In this document: in pieces, positions 1-8,392 of the stretch
Position numbering within the stretch: position 1 is the first letter of the stretch
Layout: every line of letters begins with the position of its first letter
Assembly (NCBI GenBank): GCA_002890675.1
Contig: PEFW01000031.1
Span: forward strand, 1-35,191
Source: Candidatus Methylaffinis lahnbergensis
GTDB taxonomy: Bacteria; Pseudomonadota; Alphaproteobacteria; Rhizobiales; Beijerinckiaceae
Reading direction: 5' to 3'
DNA: 35,191 nt
Notes under the pieces: model-generated
Told to the model about the DNA's origin: nothing
The model's database searches: none
The model's input: the letters and a program-made list of their open reading frames with translations, nothing else
Made by a program: the position numbers and the translations under genes

Positions 1-116
1 TATCTGTGGCAGATTGGTATCCGACCGTCGGCTGGAAGGTAGAAGCCGGATGAGGCGAGAGCCTCACGTCCGGTTTCGTGAGGGCGGAGGGGTGAAATTC
101 CCCTCCGCTACTCGAC
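1..116 (+). mobile_element. Group II intron, 3' end (domains V and VI), truncated by the window edge
   Basis: Bases 43-76 fold as a 34-nt group II intron domain V. The AGC triad is at 44-46. An outer stem pairs 46-50 with 69-73, a CG bulge lies at 67-68, and an inner stem pairs TGAGGC (51-56) with GCCTCA (61-66) under a GAGA tetraloop at 57-60. A GC-rich domain VI hairpin follows at about 83-108, with candidate branch-point adenosines at 95-97. The intron probably ends at the AC at 115-116. The reverse transcriptase/maturase would lie upstream of base 1 and is not visible. The fold is read directly from the sequence; the exact 3' splice site is inferred from the usual terminal AY. Confidence 0.85.
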
Positions 117-470
117 CCATCCCACGGAATCTGTTCGGCGACATTCTGCGGCTGATTGCCGAACTTCGACTGCCACCGGATCCAGTGCCCGCGTAAAGCG
201 TTCGGTTGTGATGCGTTCAAGCCAAACCCAGGGGAGACGTGCGTTTTGATCATGACCAACTCGGCATTGTCCGGCGCGCGACGCGCCGATGTCACTGGCT
301 TTGGTGTGCCGGAGCATCACGGCAGTGCGGCAATCTCAACCTCAACAAGCGGATGATTCGGGAGATGTCGATATAGGACGAATGTCTGATGTCATGGCAC
401 GAGTTCGATACGCGTTTGGCGCATTCCCGGTCGGGGGAACGCCGGTCAAAACATTTCAGGAGTGCAGTGC
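117..470. other. Intron 3' flank and intergenic stretch, no convincing gene
   Basis: After the intron end an open frame continues to a TAA at 194-196 and could be the last 25 or so codons of the interrupted host gene; I do not recognise it. From 197 to 470 I see no gene. The promoter of the hydrolase gene is probably here, but no clear -35/-10 pair stands out. Confidence 0.4.
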
Positions 471-2000
471 ATGCCGCAAATTCAGCGCTTCTCCGTCTAT
501 ATGGTCGACGTCAAACCGGATAATGGCAGGCAAGTCGTTCCGGCTTTCTTCGTCGAAAGCATGGCACCCGACAATATCGACGACAAAGTCGGCGCGCTTG
601 CGACGCCGGAGCACTGCATACCCTCGAAAATCGACAACATCGTGGAAATGCTTGCCCAGCAGCAAAATCCGAAACTGCTGATTAACGTGCACGGCTTCAA
701 CACGCCGCGCGAGAAAGTCCTGGAAATTTATACAAAATCCTTCCAGGCAGTGAACCAGGACAACGCTATTCAAGGCAGCGGCGTCGTCTGTGTGGGTTAC
801 CGTTGGCCATCGGAAAGAATGTTAACCCCGTGGCGCAGTGGGTTCAACGCCGCGCCTTGGTTTCTTATCGGGGTGTTGGCCGCGGCACTCGCCGCCTTTT
901 ATCTAGTGAATTTCTATTTCGAAATATGCGGATGGTGGAAAGTTGCGCGCATCGCCGTCACCGCCGTGACAGCAATAATGGCCGTCGTACCGGTCACCCT
1001 ATTTTTGTTGCGGCTCATCGTTTATTTCCGCGACGGCTTCCGCGCCACCACTTTCGGCGTGCCCGATCTTGTCAATCTTGTCCGCCAGATAGACGACAAA
1101 TTGTCTGAGAAACTTAAAACACACTCTGGCGAAGCGAGCGACGGTAACGGCAGAAAGGTGGACCTTTCGTTCCTCGGCCACAGCATGGGCGGCTTCGTCG
1201 TCAATGCCGTGCGTATTCTTTCGGACGTGTTCTCGCCCGAAGCGATCGCCGCCTTGAATTACGGCGTGAGAGAGCTGGGAAGCGAGGAGGAGCGCCAGGA
1301 GCGCGAGCGCAGATCGAAGATTGGCAATAGTTTCCTGTTGCGCCGCCTCGTGCTGGTGTCTCCAGACATCCCTTCGGAGGTTTTATTGACGGGCCGCAGC
1401 AATGCGTTGCAATCTTCGCTGATTCGCTTTCAAGAGGCGCATCTTTTCAGCAACGAAGGCGACGAAATTTTGCGCAATATTTCGACGACCGCTAATTTCT
1501 TTTCGCTGCCCACAAAAAACCGCAGGTTCGGCTACCGGCTCGGCAACGTCGGCGTTTTGACGGGGTGGGGCGTCTCCGAAAATCTGACGCTCCGCAGTTT
1601 GCGCGTAGGCTCGCATACGCTTTACGAGCTTTATGCGGAGCTCGACGCGGCCCAGTCCGAAGATTCCTTCGCCGAGCGGCTGACCTATTTCGATTGCACC
1701 GACAGCATCGACGAAGAAGGCCAAGGCGTGGTGACGGACGCAGTTCGCGGCGCGTCAACGAATCTGTCCTGGCTCGGTCACCTGCGTCTACTGTTGGTTT
1801 ACGTGAGGGGCAAGGCTGACGTTCACTCGGGCTATTTCTTGAAACCCAGTCTCGTCCGCCAGTTGATTTATCGTTTCGCCTGCATCGGCTATGGCGATAG
1901 TGAACAGTTTTACAACGGCTTAGCCGCACTTAGCGATCTATGCAAAAAGAAGCAGATCAAGGCATTGAAGGCTGGCGTTTCAACGGTAGTCTCGACTTAG
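471..2000 (+). CDS. Membrane-anchored alpha/beta-hydrolase (lipase/esterase-like)
   Basis: The 509-residue protein has the marks of an alpha/beta hydrolase: an oxyanion-hole segment LLINVHGFNT near residues 69-78 and a nucleophile elbow GHSMGG with the serine near residue 238. Between them sit two hydrophobic helices, about residues 128-151 and 157-187, so the fold carries a membrane insertion and the enzyme is probably held in the inner membrane. The aspartate of LVSPDIP could be the acid. The histidine is not assigned. ATG 471 is preferred over the in-frame GTG at 462 because AGGAG (458-462) is well spaced for it. The substrate is unknown. It resembles DUF900-type hydrolases in having a nucleophile elbow after a long N-terminal part. 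It stands alone between the intron and rpoH. Confidence 0.75.
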   Translation: MPQIQRFSVYMVDVKPDNGRQVVPAFFVESMAPDNIDDKVGALATPEHCIPSKIDNIVEMLAQQQNPKLLINVHGFNTPREKVLEIYTKSFQAVNQDNAIQGSGVVCVGYRWPSERMLTPWRSGFNAAPWFLIGVLAAALAAFYLVNFYFEICGWWKVARIAVTAVTAIMAVVPVTLFLLRLIVYFRDGFRATTFGVPDLVNLVRQIDDKLSEKLKTHSGEASDGNGRKVDLSFLGHSMGGFVVNAVRILSDVFSPEAIAALNYGVRELGSEEERQERERRSKIGNSFLLRRLVLVSPDIPSEVLLTGRSNALQSSLIRFQEAHLFSNEGDEILRNISTTANFFSLPTKNRRFGYRLGNVGVLTGWGVSENLTLRSLRVGSHTLYELYAELDAAQSEDSFAERLTYFDCTDSIDEEGQGVVTDAVRGASTNLSWLGHLRLLLVYVRGKADVHSGYFLKPSLVRQLIYRFACIGYGDSEQFYNGLAALSDLCKKKQIKALKAGVSTVVST

Positions 2001-2214
2001 GCGCAGTACAAAGCCCGGGCGGCGTCCATGCAATGAGACGCGCAGCCATCCCGCCCTTAACCTGACAAGGACGCAGCACTTCTACGTCGCCTGGACGGCG
2101 TTGTCGCCGAAGGAGCGATGGCGGTCAAAATAAGTTGGAGCAAGTCCTTATTGGAAAAGATTGAGGGCTTTTCCGCGGCCTGGTCTCCACCCGCCGATGC
2201 TCGCCGCCGCAGGG

Positions 2215-3090
2215 TCAGAGCATGGCTTCCGCGGCGTTTTCCGTGTGGCGTTTGGTTAGTGCCTCGCGCAATTTTTCCATGGCCCGGCTCTCGATCTGGC
2301 GGACTCTTTCCTTTGAAATGCCGAGGCGATCGCCCAAGGCTTCGAGCGTCGCCGCTTCATCGGCGAGCCGGCGCGCGCGGAGAATTCGCCGTTCGCGTTC
2401 GGAAAGCGCGGTCAAGGCTTCGTTCAGCCAAGCAACTCGCCGATCGGTGTCGAGGGCATGACCAACCACCTCGTCTTGGCGCGGCTTGTCGTCGACGAGC
2501 ATCGTCATTCGCTCCACGGCGGCAGCGGACTCACTGTCCCCGATCGGCGCGTTCAAGGACACGTCGGGGCCCGAGAGACGCGCGTCCATGACCTCGACAT
2601 CCGAGCGGGACACGCCGAGCACCTCGGCGATTTGACCGAAAACTTCCGTCCCGGTGCGCGAATCGCCTTCCTGCGCCAGTTTCGCGCGCAGCCGACGGAG
2701 ATTGAAAAAAAGCGCCTTCTGCGCCGAGCTTGTGCCGCCGCGTACGATCGACCAATTATGCAAAACATAATTTTGCATGGAGGCACGGATCCACCACGTC
2801 GCATAGGTCGAAAAACGCACGGCGCGGTCCGGTTCGAACCGCGCGGCGGCCTCTAAGAGTCCGACGTGGCCCTCCTGGATCAGGTCGGCAAGCGACACGC
2901 CATAATGGCGGAAACGTACCGCAAGCGCGATCACGAGCCGCATATGCGCCCGCGCGAGCTTATGCATGGCCGCTTCGTCAGCCTGATTTTTCCACCGCAA
3001 GGCAAGCGCATGTTCTTCGTCGCGCTCAAGATAAGGTGCGGCGATCGCCGCGGCGAGGAGATGCTCGCCTACCTCGGCTAATTGAGCCAT
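2215..3090 (-). CDS. rpoH: RNA polymerase heat-shock sigma factor RpoH (RpoH2-like)
   Basis: This 291-residue group 3 sigma-70 factor directs RNA polymerase to stress and heat-shock promoters. Region 2 is clear: LIQEGHVGLLEAAARFEP, then FSTYATWWIRASMQNYVL, the -10 recognition helices. It is followed by the RpoH box QKALFFNLRRLRAKL, which is the family signature. Region 4 ends the protein, with a helix-turn-helix around LGDRLGISKERVRQIESRAMEKLR. The length is normal. Alphaproteobacteria often have two rpoH genes; RpoH2 is usually under the general stress sigma factor EcfG. A matching promoter lies 122 bp upstream on the same strand, which is why I lean towards RpoH2. The gene is divergent from nfuA. 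Confidence 0.93.
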   Translation of the reverse strand: MAQLAEVGEHLLAAAIAAPYLERDEEHALALRWKNQADEAAMHKLARAHMRLVIALAVRFRHYGVSLADLIQEGHVGLLEAAARFEPDRAVRFSTYATWWIRASMQNYVLHNWSIVRGGTSSAQKALFFNLRRLRAKLAQEGDSRTGTEVFGQIAEVLGVSRSDVEVMDARLSGPDVSLNAPIGDSESAAAVERMTMLVDDKPRQDEVVGHALDTDRRVAWLNEALTALSERERRILRARRLADEAATLEALGDRLGISKERVRQIESRAMEKLREALTKRHTENAAEAML

Positions 3091-3211
3091 GATCGTTGCC
3101 CATCGCGTTCAAAAGCGCCGCGTCCCGCGCAATGCCCTGCGACTTCGCGGTTCCGTCCGCCGCTGACCCGCCGGCCGGGTCTTCGCGTCGACCCGCCAAG
3201 TCCTGCCGTTA

Positions 3212-3237
3212 AACGATTGCCGCGGGGGGCTGGTTCC
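3212..3237 (-). promoter_or_regulatory. Candidate EcfG (sigma-E2 type) promoter for rpoH
   Basis: On the minus strand GGAAC (3237-3233) is separated by 17 bases from CGTT (3215-3212). This is the consensus of the alphaproteobacterial general stress response sigma factor EcfG. Transcription would start near 3205 and give a leader of about 115 nt before rpoH. The motif is seen; its use is inferred from the known control of rpoH2 in rhizobia. Confidence 0.6.
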
Positions 3238-3440
3238 CGCCGCAAGACGCGGGCGCGCCGAAGCTGATTGTTATTTGGCGCTTGATCGGCGGCAGTGGAA
3301 CCGGGATTCGCGCTAACGATCGTGGCGAAGTTCATGTAAAATCAACCGGCTTCGAGCACGACTCGATCCAAAGTGACCAGAAACCGTTTCGAGCGGCCGC
3401 CATTCGTAAAAATTGCCGCACCACGCTTACCGCTTGCCCA

Positions 3441-3469
3441 TTGGCGGTCTCTCCATCATATTTTAGAAT
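3441..3469 (+). promoter_or_regulatory. Candidate sigma-70 promoter for nfuA
   Basis: TTGGCG (3441-3446), a 17-base spacer and TAGAAT (3464-3469) form a reasonable housekeeping promoter 55 bp upstream of the nfuA start. The short palindrome GAATAATTC (3467-3475) overlaps the -10 and is a possible operator. The rest of 3091-3524 is GC-rich divergent intergenic DNA with no gene. Confidence 0.45.
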
Positions 3470-3524
3470 AATTCGTGTTCCTCTATCCAGCTCCGGCTTT
3501 GAACCGGGCGTTTGGGAGAATTCC

Positions 3525-4088
3525 ATGTTTATCGAGACCGAAGTCACCCCCAATCCCGCAACCTTGAAATTTCTGCCCGGCCGCCCCGTCTTGACGCAAG
3601 GCACGCTCGACATCAGAGACGGCGAAGGCGCCGAACAATCGCCGCTCGCGCAGGCGCTGTTTTCGATCGACGGCGTCTCCGGCGTGTTTTTTGGCTCGGA
3701 CTTCATCTCCGTCACGAAATCCGGCGGCGACTGGCCAGCCCTCAAACCCGTGGTCCTCGGCGTCATCATGGAGCATTTTGTTTCGGGCGAACCCTTGCTC
3801 ATCGGCGAATGCAATGGCGCCGCGGAAGGAGACGGCGAGGAGTTTTTCGCGGGCGACGATGCCGAGACTGTCGCAACGATCAAGAAACTGATCGAAACGC
3901 ATGTCCGCCCGGCGGTCGCCAATGATGGCGGCGATATCAATTTTCGGGGTTTCCGCGATGGGACCGTCTATCTCGCCCTCAAGGGCTCGTGTTCCGGCTG
4001 CCCTTCGTCGTCCGCGACGCTCCGGCACGGGATCGAGAATTTGCTCAAGCATTATGTCCCGGAAGTGCGTGCCGTTGAACAAATCTAA
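3525..4088 (+). CDS. nfuA: NfuA/Nfu1-type Fe-S cluster carrier (NifU-like)
   Basis: The 187-residue protein has an N-terminal Nfu domain (about residues 1-90, starting MFIETEVTPNPATLKFLPG) and a C-terminal NifU-like domain with the cluster-binding CSGCPSSSATL motif near residues 153-163. Such proteins carry a 4Fe-4S cluster from the assembly machinery to client enzymes; MiaB and ThiC in this window are typical clients. ATG 3525 is chosen because GGGAGA lies 6 bp upstream and because family members begin exactly here; a longer in-frame reading from 3282 has no such support. It heads the rightward block nfuA-tsaB-rimI, a common rhizobial order. Confidence 0.92.
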   Translation: MFIETEVTPNPATLKFLPGRPVLTQGTLDIRDGEGAEQSPLAQALFSIDGVSGVFFGSDFISVTKSGGDWPALKPVVLGVIMEHFVSGEPLLIGECNGAAEGDGEEFFAGDDAETVATIKKLIETHVRPAVANDGGDINFRGFRDGTVYLALKGSCSGCPSSSATLRHGIENLLKHYVPEVRAVEQI

Positions 4089-4157
4089 TTTTCGGGACTT
4101 CGCCCGGTCCGTTCCCCGCGGTTGGCCGAAGTTGGGGCAAATTTCGAGCATTGGCAC

Positions 4158-4847
4158 ATGAAAATATTGGCGATCGACACAGCGCTTCTGGCGATTTCGG
4201 CCTGCGTCCTTGACGATGGCGCGGATAGCCCGGAGGCGATCGAGACGATTGCGATGGAGCGGGGCCATGCGGAAGCTCTTTTGCCGTTGATCGATCGGGT
4301 CATGGTCCGCGTCGAGGGGGGTTTTGCATCGCTCGGGCGGATGGCGGTGACGGTAGGTCCTGGATCTTTCACCGGGCTTCGGGTCGGGATCGCCGCCGCG
4401 CGCGCTATCGGCATCGCTTGCAAGATTCCTGTCGCCGGGGTTTCGACCCTGGCGGCCCTAGCCGCGCCCCTGATCTTGGAGCAAAGGCCAGGTCTCGTCG
4501 CCGCCGCGATCGATGCGCGCCGAGGCAATGTATTCTTTGCCGCTTTCGGACCGGACGGAAGGGCCGTCCTGGCGCCTCGGATCGCGCCGGCGCGCGAGGC
4601 CGTGCGCTCGCTTGGCGCGGGTCCGGTGCGGCTCGCCGGATCGGGCGCGCCGCTGCTCGCAAGAGAGGCTCTAGCAGCCGGGACAGAGACCTGGATTGCC
4701 CGCGAAAATGCCGGATTAGATATTGTTTTTGTTGCTAAACTCGGTCTTCTCGCGGACCCCGTCCTGACCCCGCCGCGACCCTTCTATTTGGCGGCGCCGG
4801 GCGCCAAGGCGCCAGAGGCGGCGCAGTCTCGACCGGCGGCGCCGTGA
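4158..4847 (+). CDS. tsaB: tRNA threonylcarbamoyladenosine biosynthesis protein TsaB
   Basis: TsaB is the scaffold partner of TsaD in making t6A at position 37 of ANN-decoding tRNAs. The 229-residue protein starts MKILAIDTALLAIS and contains the ASKHA-fold segment VTVGPGSFTGLRVGIAAARAI typical of the family. The ATG at 4158 matches the family N-terminus; the frame stays open further upstream but that part is not conserved. The stop codon is 6 bases before the rimI ATG, so the two are co-transcribed, as in most alphaproteobacteria. Confidence 0.92.
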   Translation: MKILAIDTALLAISACVLDDGADSPEAIETIAMERGHAEALLPLIDRVMVRVEGGFASLGRMAVTVGPGSFTGLRVGIAAARAIGIACKIPVAGVSTLAALAAPLILEQRPGLVAAAIDARRGNVFFAAFGPDGRAVLAPRIAPAREAVRSLGAGPVRLAGSGAPLLAREALAAGTETWIARENAGLDIVFVAKLGLLADPVLTPPRPFYLAAPGAKAPEAAQSRPAAP

Positions 4848-4853
4848 ATCGGA

Positions 4854-5333
4854 ATGATCAGTTGGCCGACCAGAGCTGCGCCTTGCATCCGCCCCATCGG
4901 TACCGAGCGGAGCGCAGAATGCGCCGCCATCCACGCGACGAGCTTCGCCTATCCCTGGCAGGAAGCCGATTTTGAACAGCTTTTTGTCGCATCTGGGACG
5001 TTCGCGGACGGCGCGATCGAAGCCAAGGAGGAACATTTGGCGGGTTTTGTCCTTTCCCGCATCGCCGCCGGCGAGGCCGAAATCCTGACGATCGCCGTGG
5101 CGCCGGAGTGGCGCCGCCGCGGGATCGCCACCAGTCTCCTCACGCCGCATATGGCCGGGCTGGCCGCGATTGGGGTCGACCGGCTATTCCTCGAGGTCGA
5201 TGCCGAAAACGCCGCCGCCCGCGCCCTTTACACGAATTTCGGCTTCGAGCAGGTGGGCGAGCGTAAAGCCTATTACCGCACCGCCGGCGCCCCGCCAGCG
5301 GGGGCTCTCGTTATGCGACGCGACTTGCTATAA
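4854..5333 (+). CDS. rimI: GNAT acetyltransferase, RimI-like (ribosomal protein S18 N-acetyltransferase)
   Basis: This 159-residue GNAT enzyme shows the acetyl-CoA binding motif A in [17 protein letters not shown] (V.P..R..G.G/A type) and the motif B part [29 protein letters not shown], which is characteristic of RimI. RimI acetylates the N-terminal alanine of S18; its placement right after tsaB is standard and supports the call over a generic GNAT. In many rhizobia a fur/mur gene follows; here only 73 bp separate rimI from miaB and no such gene exists. Confidence 0.88.
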   Translation: MISWPTRAAPCIRPIGTERSAECAAIHATSFAYPWQEADFEQLFVASGTFADGAIEAKEEHLAGFVLSRIAAGEAEILTIAVAPEWRRRGIATSLLTPHMAGLAAIGVDRLFLEVDAENAAARALYTNFGFEQVGERKAYYRTAGAPPAGALVMRRDLL

Positions 5334-5406
5334 TATGATTTGTCTCGGACAATCTGAATATTGTGGCGAGCGTAAGCGGCTAGCGCCGCGTAGATCATCG
5401 GTGACA

Positions 5407-6840
5407 ATGTCTGGTTTCGATCAAACGCGTGGCATCCAAGCCGCTTCCGGCGGGTCCGGACAAAGCCCGCCACCCCGCCGGCTGTTCGTGAAGTCTTACG
5501 GCTGTCAGATGAACGTCTATGATTCGCAAAGGATGGCCGATGTTCTGGCGCCGGAAGGTTTTGTCGAGACCGCTCGGGTCGAGGACGCGGACCTTGTTAT
5601 TTTGAATACCTGCCACGTAAGGGAGCGCGCCGCCGAGAAGGTTTTTTCCGAATTGGGCAAGCTGCGCGCGCTTAAGTCCGCGCGTGCCTCGGCCGGGCGA
5701 GAGACCAAAATCATTGTCGCCGGCTGTGTCGCGCAGGCCGAAGGCGAAGAAATTTTCCGGCGCCAAAAAGCGGTGGATATCGTCGTAGGACCGCAAAGCT
5801 ATCACCGCTTGCCCGAGCTTGTGCGCCGCGCCGGAACCTCACGCGAGGTCCTTGCCACGGATTTTCCCGCCGCAAGCAAGTTCGATCACCTCGCCGCGCC
5901 TGGCCCACGCCAAATTCGCAAGCGCGGCGTCAGCGCCTTCGTGACCGTGCAAGAAGGCTGCGATAAATTCTGCACGTTCTGCGTGGTGCCCTACACCCGC
6001 GGTGCGGAAGCCTCGCGGCCAGTCGAAGACATCGTTGCGGAAGTCGAAATACTGGCCGCCGCGAGTGTTCGCGAGGTGAGCCTGATCGGCCAAAACGTCA
6101 ATGCCTATCATGGCCGAACGCCGGACGGCGCCTTTGCTTCGCTCGCCTCTCTGATCTCGCGCGTTGCCGAAGTGCCGGGCATCGCCCGCATCCGCTACAC
6201 GACGAGCCATCCAGGCGACATGGACGCGAGCCTCATCGAGGCGCATCGGGATGAGCCACGTCTAATGCCCTTCCTGCATCTGCCGGTTCAATCCGGTTCC
6301 GACAGAATCCTCGCCGCGATGAACCGCGGGCACACGCGCGCCGGCTACATCGCGCTTGTCGCGGAAATCCGTGGCGCGCGGCCGGACATCGCCTTGTCCT
6401 CCGATTTCATCGCCGGCTTTCCCGGCGAGAGCGAAGAGGATTTCGCGGCAACCTTGGATTTGATCGAAAAGATCGATTTCGCGAATGCGTTTTCGTTCAA
6501 ATATTCACCCCGTGCCGGCACTCCCGCAGCCGAGTTGCAAGATCAGATCCCCGAATCCGTAAAGTCGGATCGGCTCGCACGGCTTCAGACCCTCCTCGAT
6601 GAGCAGCGGCGGACATTCAATCGCAAAATGGCCGGGCGCACGCTCGACGTGCTGCTTGAAAAACCGGGCCGGCACGCGGGCCAAATTGTGGGCAAGTCGC
6701 CCTATCTCCAGCCGGTTCAGATCGAAGGGAGCCTCGGTCGCATCGGCGAAATCGTTCGTGCCGAGATCGTCTCCGCTGGCGCCAATTCGCTATTCGGACG
6801 GCTGTCGCCGGAACGGGCCGCGCGCGGGGCGCCTCGTTGA
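5407..6840 (+). CDS. miaB: tRNA-2-methylthio-N6-dimethylallyladenosine synthase MiaB
   Basis: MiaB is a radical-SAM methylthiotransferase that converts i6A37 to ms2i6A37 in tRNA. The 477-residue protein has the three N-terminal cysteines that hold one cluster (C33 in SYGCQMN, C69 in LNTCHVR, then one in VAGCVAQ), the radical-SAM motif in [16 protein letters not shown], and a C-terminal TRAM domain (about 400-470). The ATG at 5407 is used; the 25 residues before [11 protein letters not shown] are a low-complexity leader. The final TTGA overlaps a possible TTG start of phoH, suggesting coupling. The reaction releases 5'-deoxyadenosine, relevant to the mtnA/aldolase pair downstream. Confidence 0.95.
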   Translation: MSGFDQTRGIQAASGGSGQSPPPRRLFVKSYGCQMNVYDSQRMADVLAPEGFVETARVEDADLVILNTCHVRERAAEKVFSELGKLRALKSARASAGRETKIIVAGCVAQAEGEEIFRRQKAVDIVVGPQSYHRLPELVRRAGTSREVLATDFPAASKFDHLAAPGPRQIRKRGVSAFVTVQEGCDKFCTFCVVPYTRGAEASRPVEDIVAEVEILAAASVREVSLIGQNVNAYHGRTPDGAFASLASLISRVAEVPGIARIRYTTSHPGDMDASLIEAHRDEPRLMPFLHLPVQSGSDRILAAMNRGHTRAGYIALVAEIRGARPDIALSSDFIAGFPGESEEDFAATLDLIEKIDFANAFSFKYSPRAGTPAAELQDQIPESVKSDRLARLQTLLDEQRRTFNRKMAGRTLDVLLEKPGRHAGQIVGKSPYLQPVQIEGSLGRIGEIVRAEIVSAGANSLFGRLSPERAARGAPR

Positions 6841-6866
6841 AACCAGGGGATCGTTCAGCGCCGTTT

Positions 6867-7895
6867 ATGCGGCAAGAAGTCAAGCGAACTCCGGGCGAGG
6901 ACGCCGCCGCCGAGATAACCTTGGCCTTCGACGACAATCGCCATGCCTCGCTCGTCTTCGGACATTACGATCAGAACCTTGCCAAGCTCGAACGCAGACT
7001 CGGCGTGAGCGCCAATGCGAACGGCAATCACGTGACGATCAAGGGGCCGCCGGTGGCGTGCGAACGTGCCCGGCTGGTATTGGAAAATCTCTATGCGCGG
7101 GTGGAGCTTGGCCAGCCGGTCGGGGTCGGCGATGTGGACGGCGCGATCGAGGAAGGCGCCCTGCAAGGCACTCTGTTCCCGAAGGAGGACGAGGCCGGGC
7201 GCGCCGTTTTCGAACAAATCGGCACCCGCCGGCGTGGTACGGTACGCGCGCGCAACATGGCGCAAGACCTCTACCTCCGCGCGATGAAGCGCCACGAGCT
7301 GGTTTTCGCAGAGGGACCCGCCGGCACCGGCAAGACTTGGCTTGCCGTCGGCTTCGCGGTTCTTTTGTTGGAACAAGGCGCGGTCGAACGTCTGATCTTG
7401 TCGCGGCCCGCGCTGGAAGCGGGCGAGAGGCTAGGTTTCCTGCCCGGCGACATGCGCGACAAGGTCGATCCTTTTTTGCGGCCGATCTACGACGCGCTCG
7501 CCGATTTCATGGATGCCCGTATGCTCGAACGCGGCATGCAAATTGGGATGATCGAGGTCGCTCCCCTCGCGTTCATGCGCGGGCGAACCTTGAGCAACGC
7601 CTGCATACTGCTCGACGAGGCACAAAATGCGACGTCGATGCAAATGAAAATGTTTTTAACTCGCCTCGGTGAAGGATCGCACATGATTGTCACGGGAGAT
7701 CCGTCGCAAACCGATCTACCGCCCGGCCAGAAGTCCGGACTGAGCGAGGCGATCGAACTTCTCTCCGGGCTTGAGGGAATAGGCCACGTCGTCTTCAAGG
7801 AAGGCGACGTCGTCCGCCACGATCTCGTGCGCCGAATCGTCGGCGCCTATGAGGCGGCGGCGCGGTCAGCCAAAGGCGAGGGACGGCGGACATGA
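6867..7895 (+). CDS. phoH: PhoH family ATPase (PhoH-like/YbeZ)
   Basis: The protein is a P-loop ATPase of the PhoH/YbeZ family, thought to work with YbeY in rRNA and RNA metabolism. The Walker A motif EGPAGTGKTW lies near residue 150 and Walker B CILLDEAQNAT near residue 247, followed by the family sequence MKMFLTRLGEGSHMIVTGDPSQTDLP. The N-terminal 100 residues form the KH-like region. The start is uncertain: ATG 6867 gives 342 residues, TTG 6837 overlapping the miaB stop gives 352. The stop overlaps ybeY by 4 bases (7892-7895), so the pair is translationally coupled. Confidence 0.92.
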   Translation: MRQEVKRTPGEDAAAEITLAFDDNRHASLVFGHYDQNLAKLERRLGVSANANGNHVTIKGPPVACERARLVLENLYARVELGQPVGVGDVDGAIEEGALQGTLFPKEDEAGRAVFEQIGTRRRGTVRARNMAQDLYLRAMKRHELVFAEGPAGTGKTWLAVGFAVLLLEQGAVERLILSRPALEAGERLGFLPGDMRDKVDPFLRPIYDALADFMDARMLERGMQIGMIEVAPLAFMRGRTLSNACILLDEAQNATSMQMKMFLTRLGEGSHMIVTGDPSQTDLPPGQKSGLSEAIELLSGLEGIGHVVFKEGDVVRHDLVRRIVGAYEAAARSAKGEGRRT

Positions 7896-8392
7896 ATCCC
7901 TTGATCGAAGTTGCGATCGAAGCTGAAGATTGGGCGTCCCTCGAGGCCCCTTCGCAACTTGCCGAGGCGGCGATCTTCGCGGCGATCGGGGAAAGCGGCG
8001 TCTCGCTGGCCGCGAACGCCGAAATCAGCGTCCTTTTCTGCGACGACCGCTTCATCCGCGACCTCAACCGCAAATGGCGCGGTCTCGATAACCCCACTAA
8101 TGTTCTTGCTTTTCCCGCCAGGGGCGATGCGGCTTCGGCGCCGCTCCTCGGCGATATCGTCATCGCGTTCGAGACCACCTCGCGGGAAGCCTCCGCAGCA
8201 GGAGTGCCGTTGCGCGATCACGTCGCCCATCTTCTGGTGCATGGCTTTTTGCATCTTATTGGCCACACCCATAGCGGAGCGGCCGATACCGCGACGATGG
8301 AGGCGCTCGAACGCGCAATTCTCGGCAGGCTCGGGATTACCGGCCCCTTCGGGGAATCGTTGATCGAGGAAACCACCGGCGCCAATGACTGA
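7892..8392 (+). CDS. ybeY: Endoribonuclease YbeY (rRNA maturation factor)
   Basis: YbeY is a single-strand-specific metalloendoribonuclease needed for 16S rRNA 3'-end maturation and ribosome quality control. The 166-residue protein has the family regions FCDDRFIRDLNRKWRG, PTNVLAFPA and the zinc site HGFLHLIGHTHS. The three histidines of the H-x3-H-x5-H pattern are kept, but the usual Tyr-Asp before the third is replaced by His-Thr (GHTH instead of GYDH). It overlaps phoH by 4 and corC by 8 bases, so the three are one translational unit. Confidence 0.92.
   Translation: MNPLIEVAIEAEDWASLEAPSQLAEAAIFAAIGESGVSLAANAEISVLFCDDRFIRDLNRKWRGLDNPTNVLAFPARGDAASAPLLGDIVIAFETTSREASAAGVPLRDHVAHLLVHGFLHLIGHTHSGAADTATMEALERAILGRLGITGPFGESLIEETTGAND

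Noticed and set aside
108..320. 70-codon minus-strand frame after the intron
   Set aside because: No recognisable family and it overlaps the intron end; not supported as a gene.
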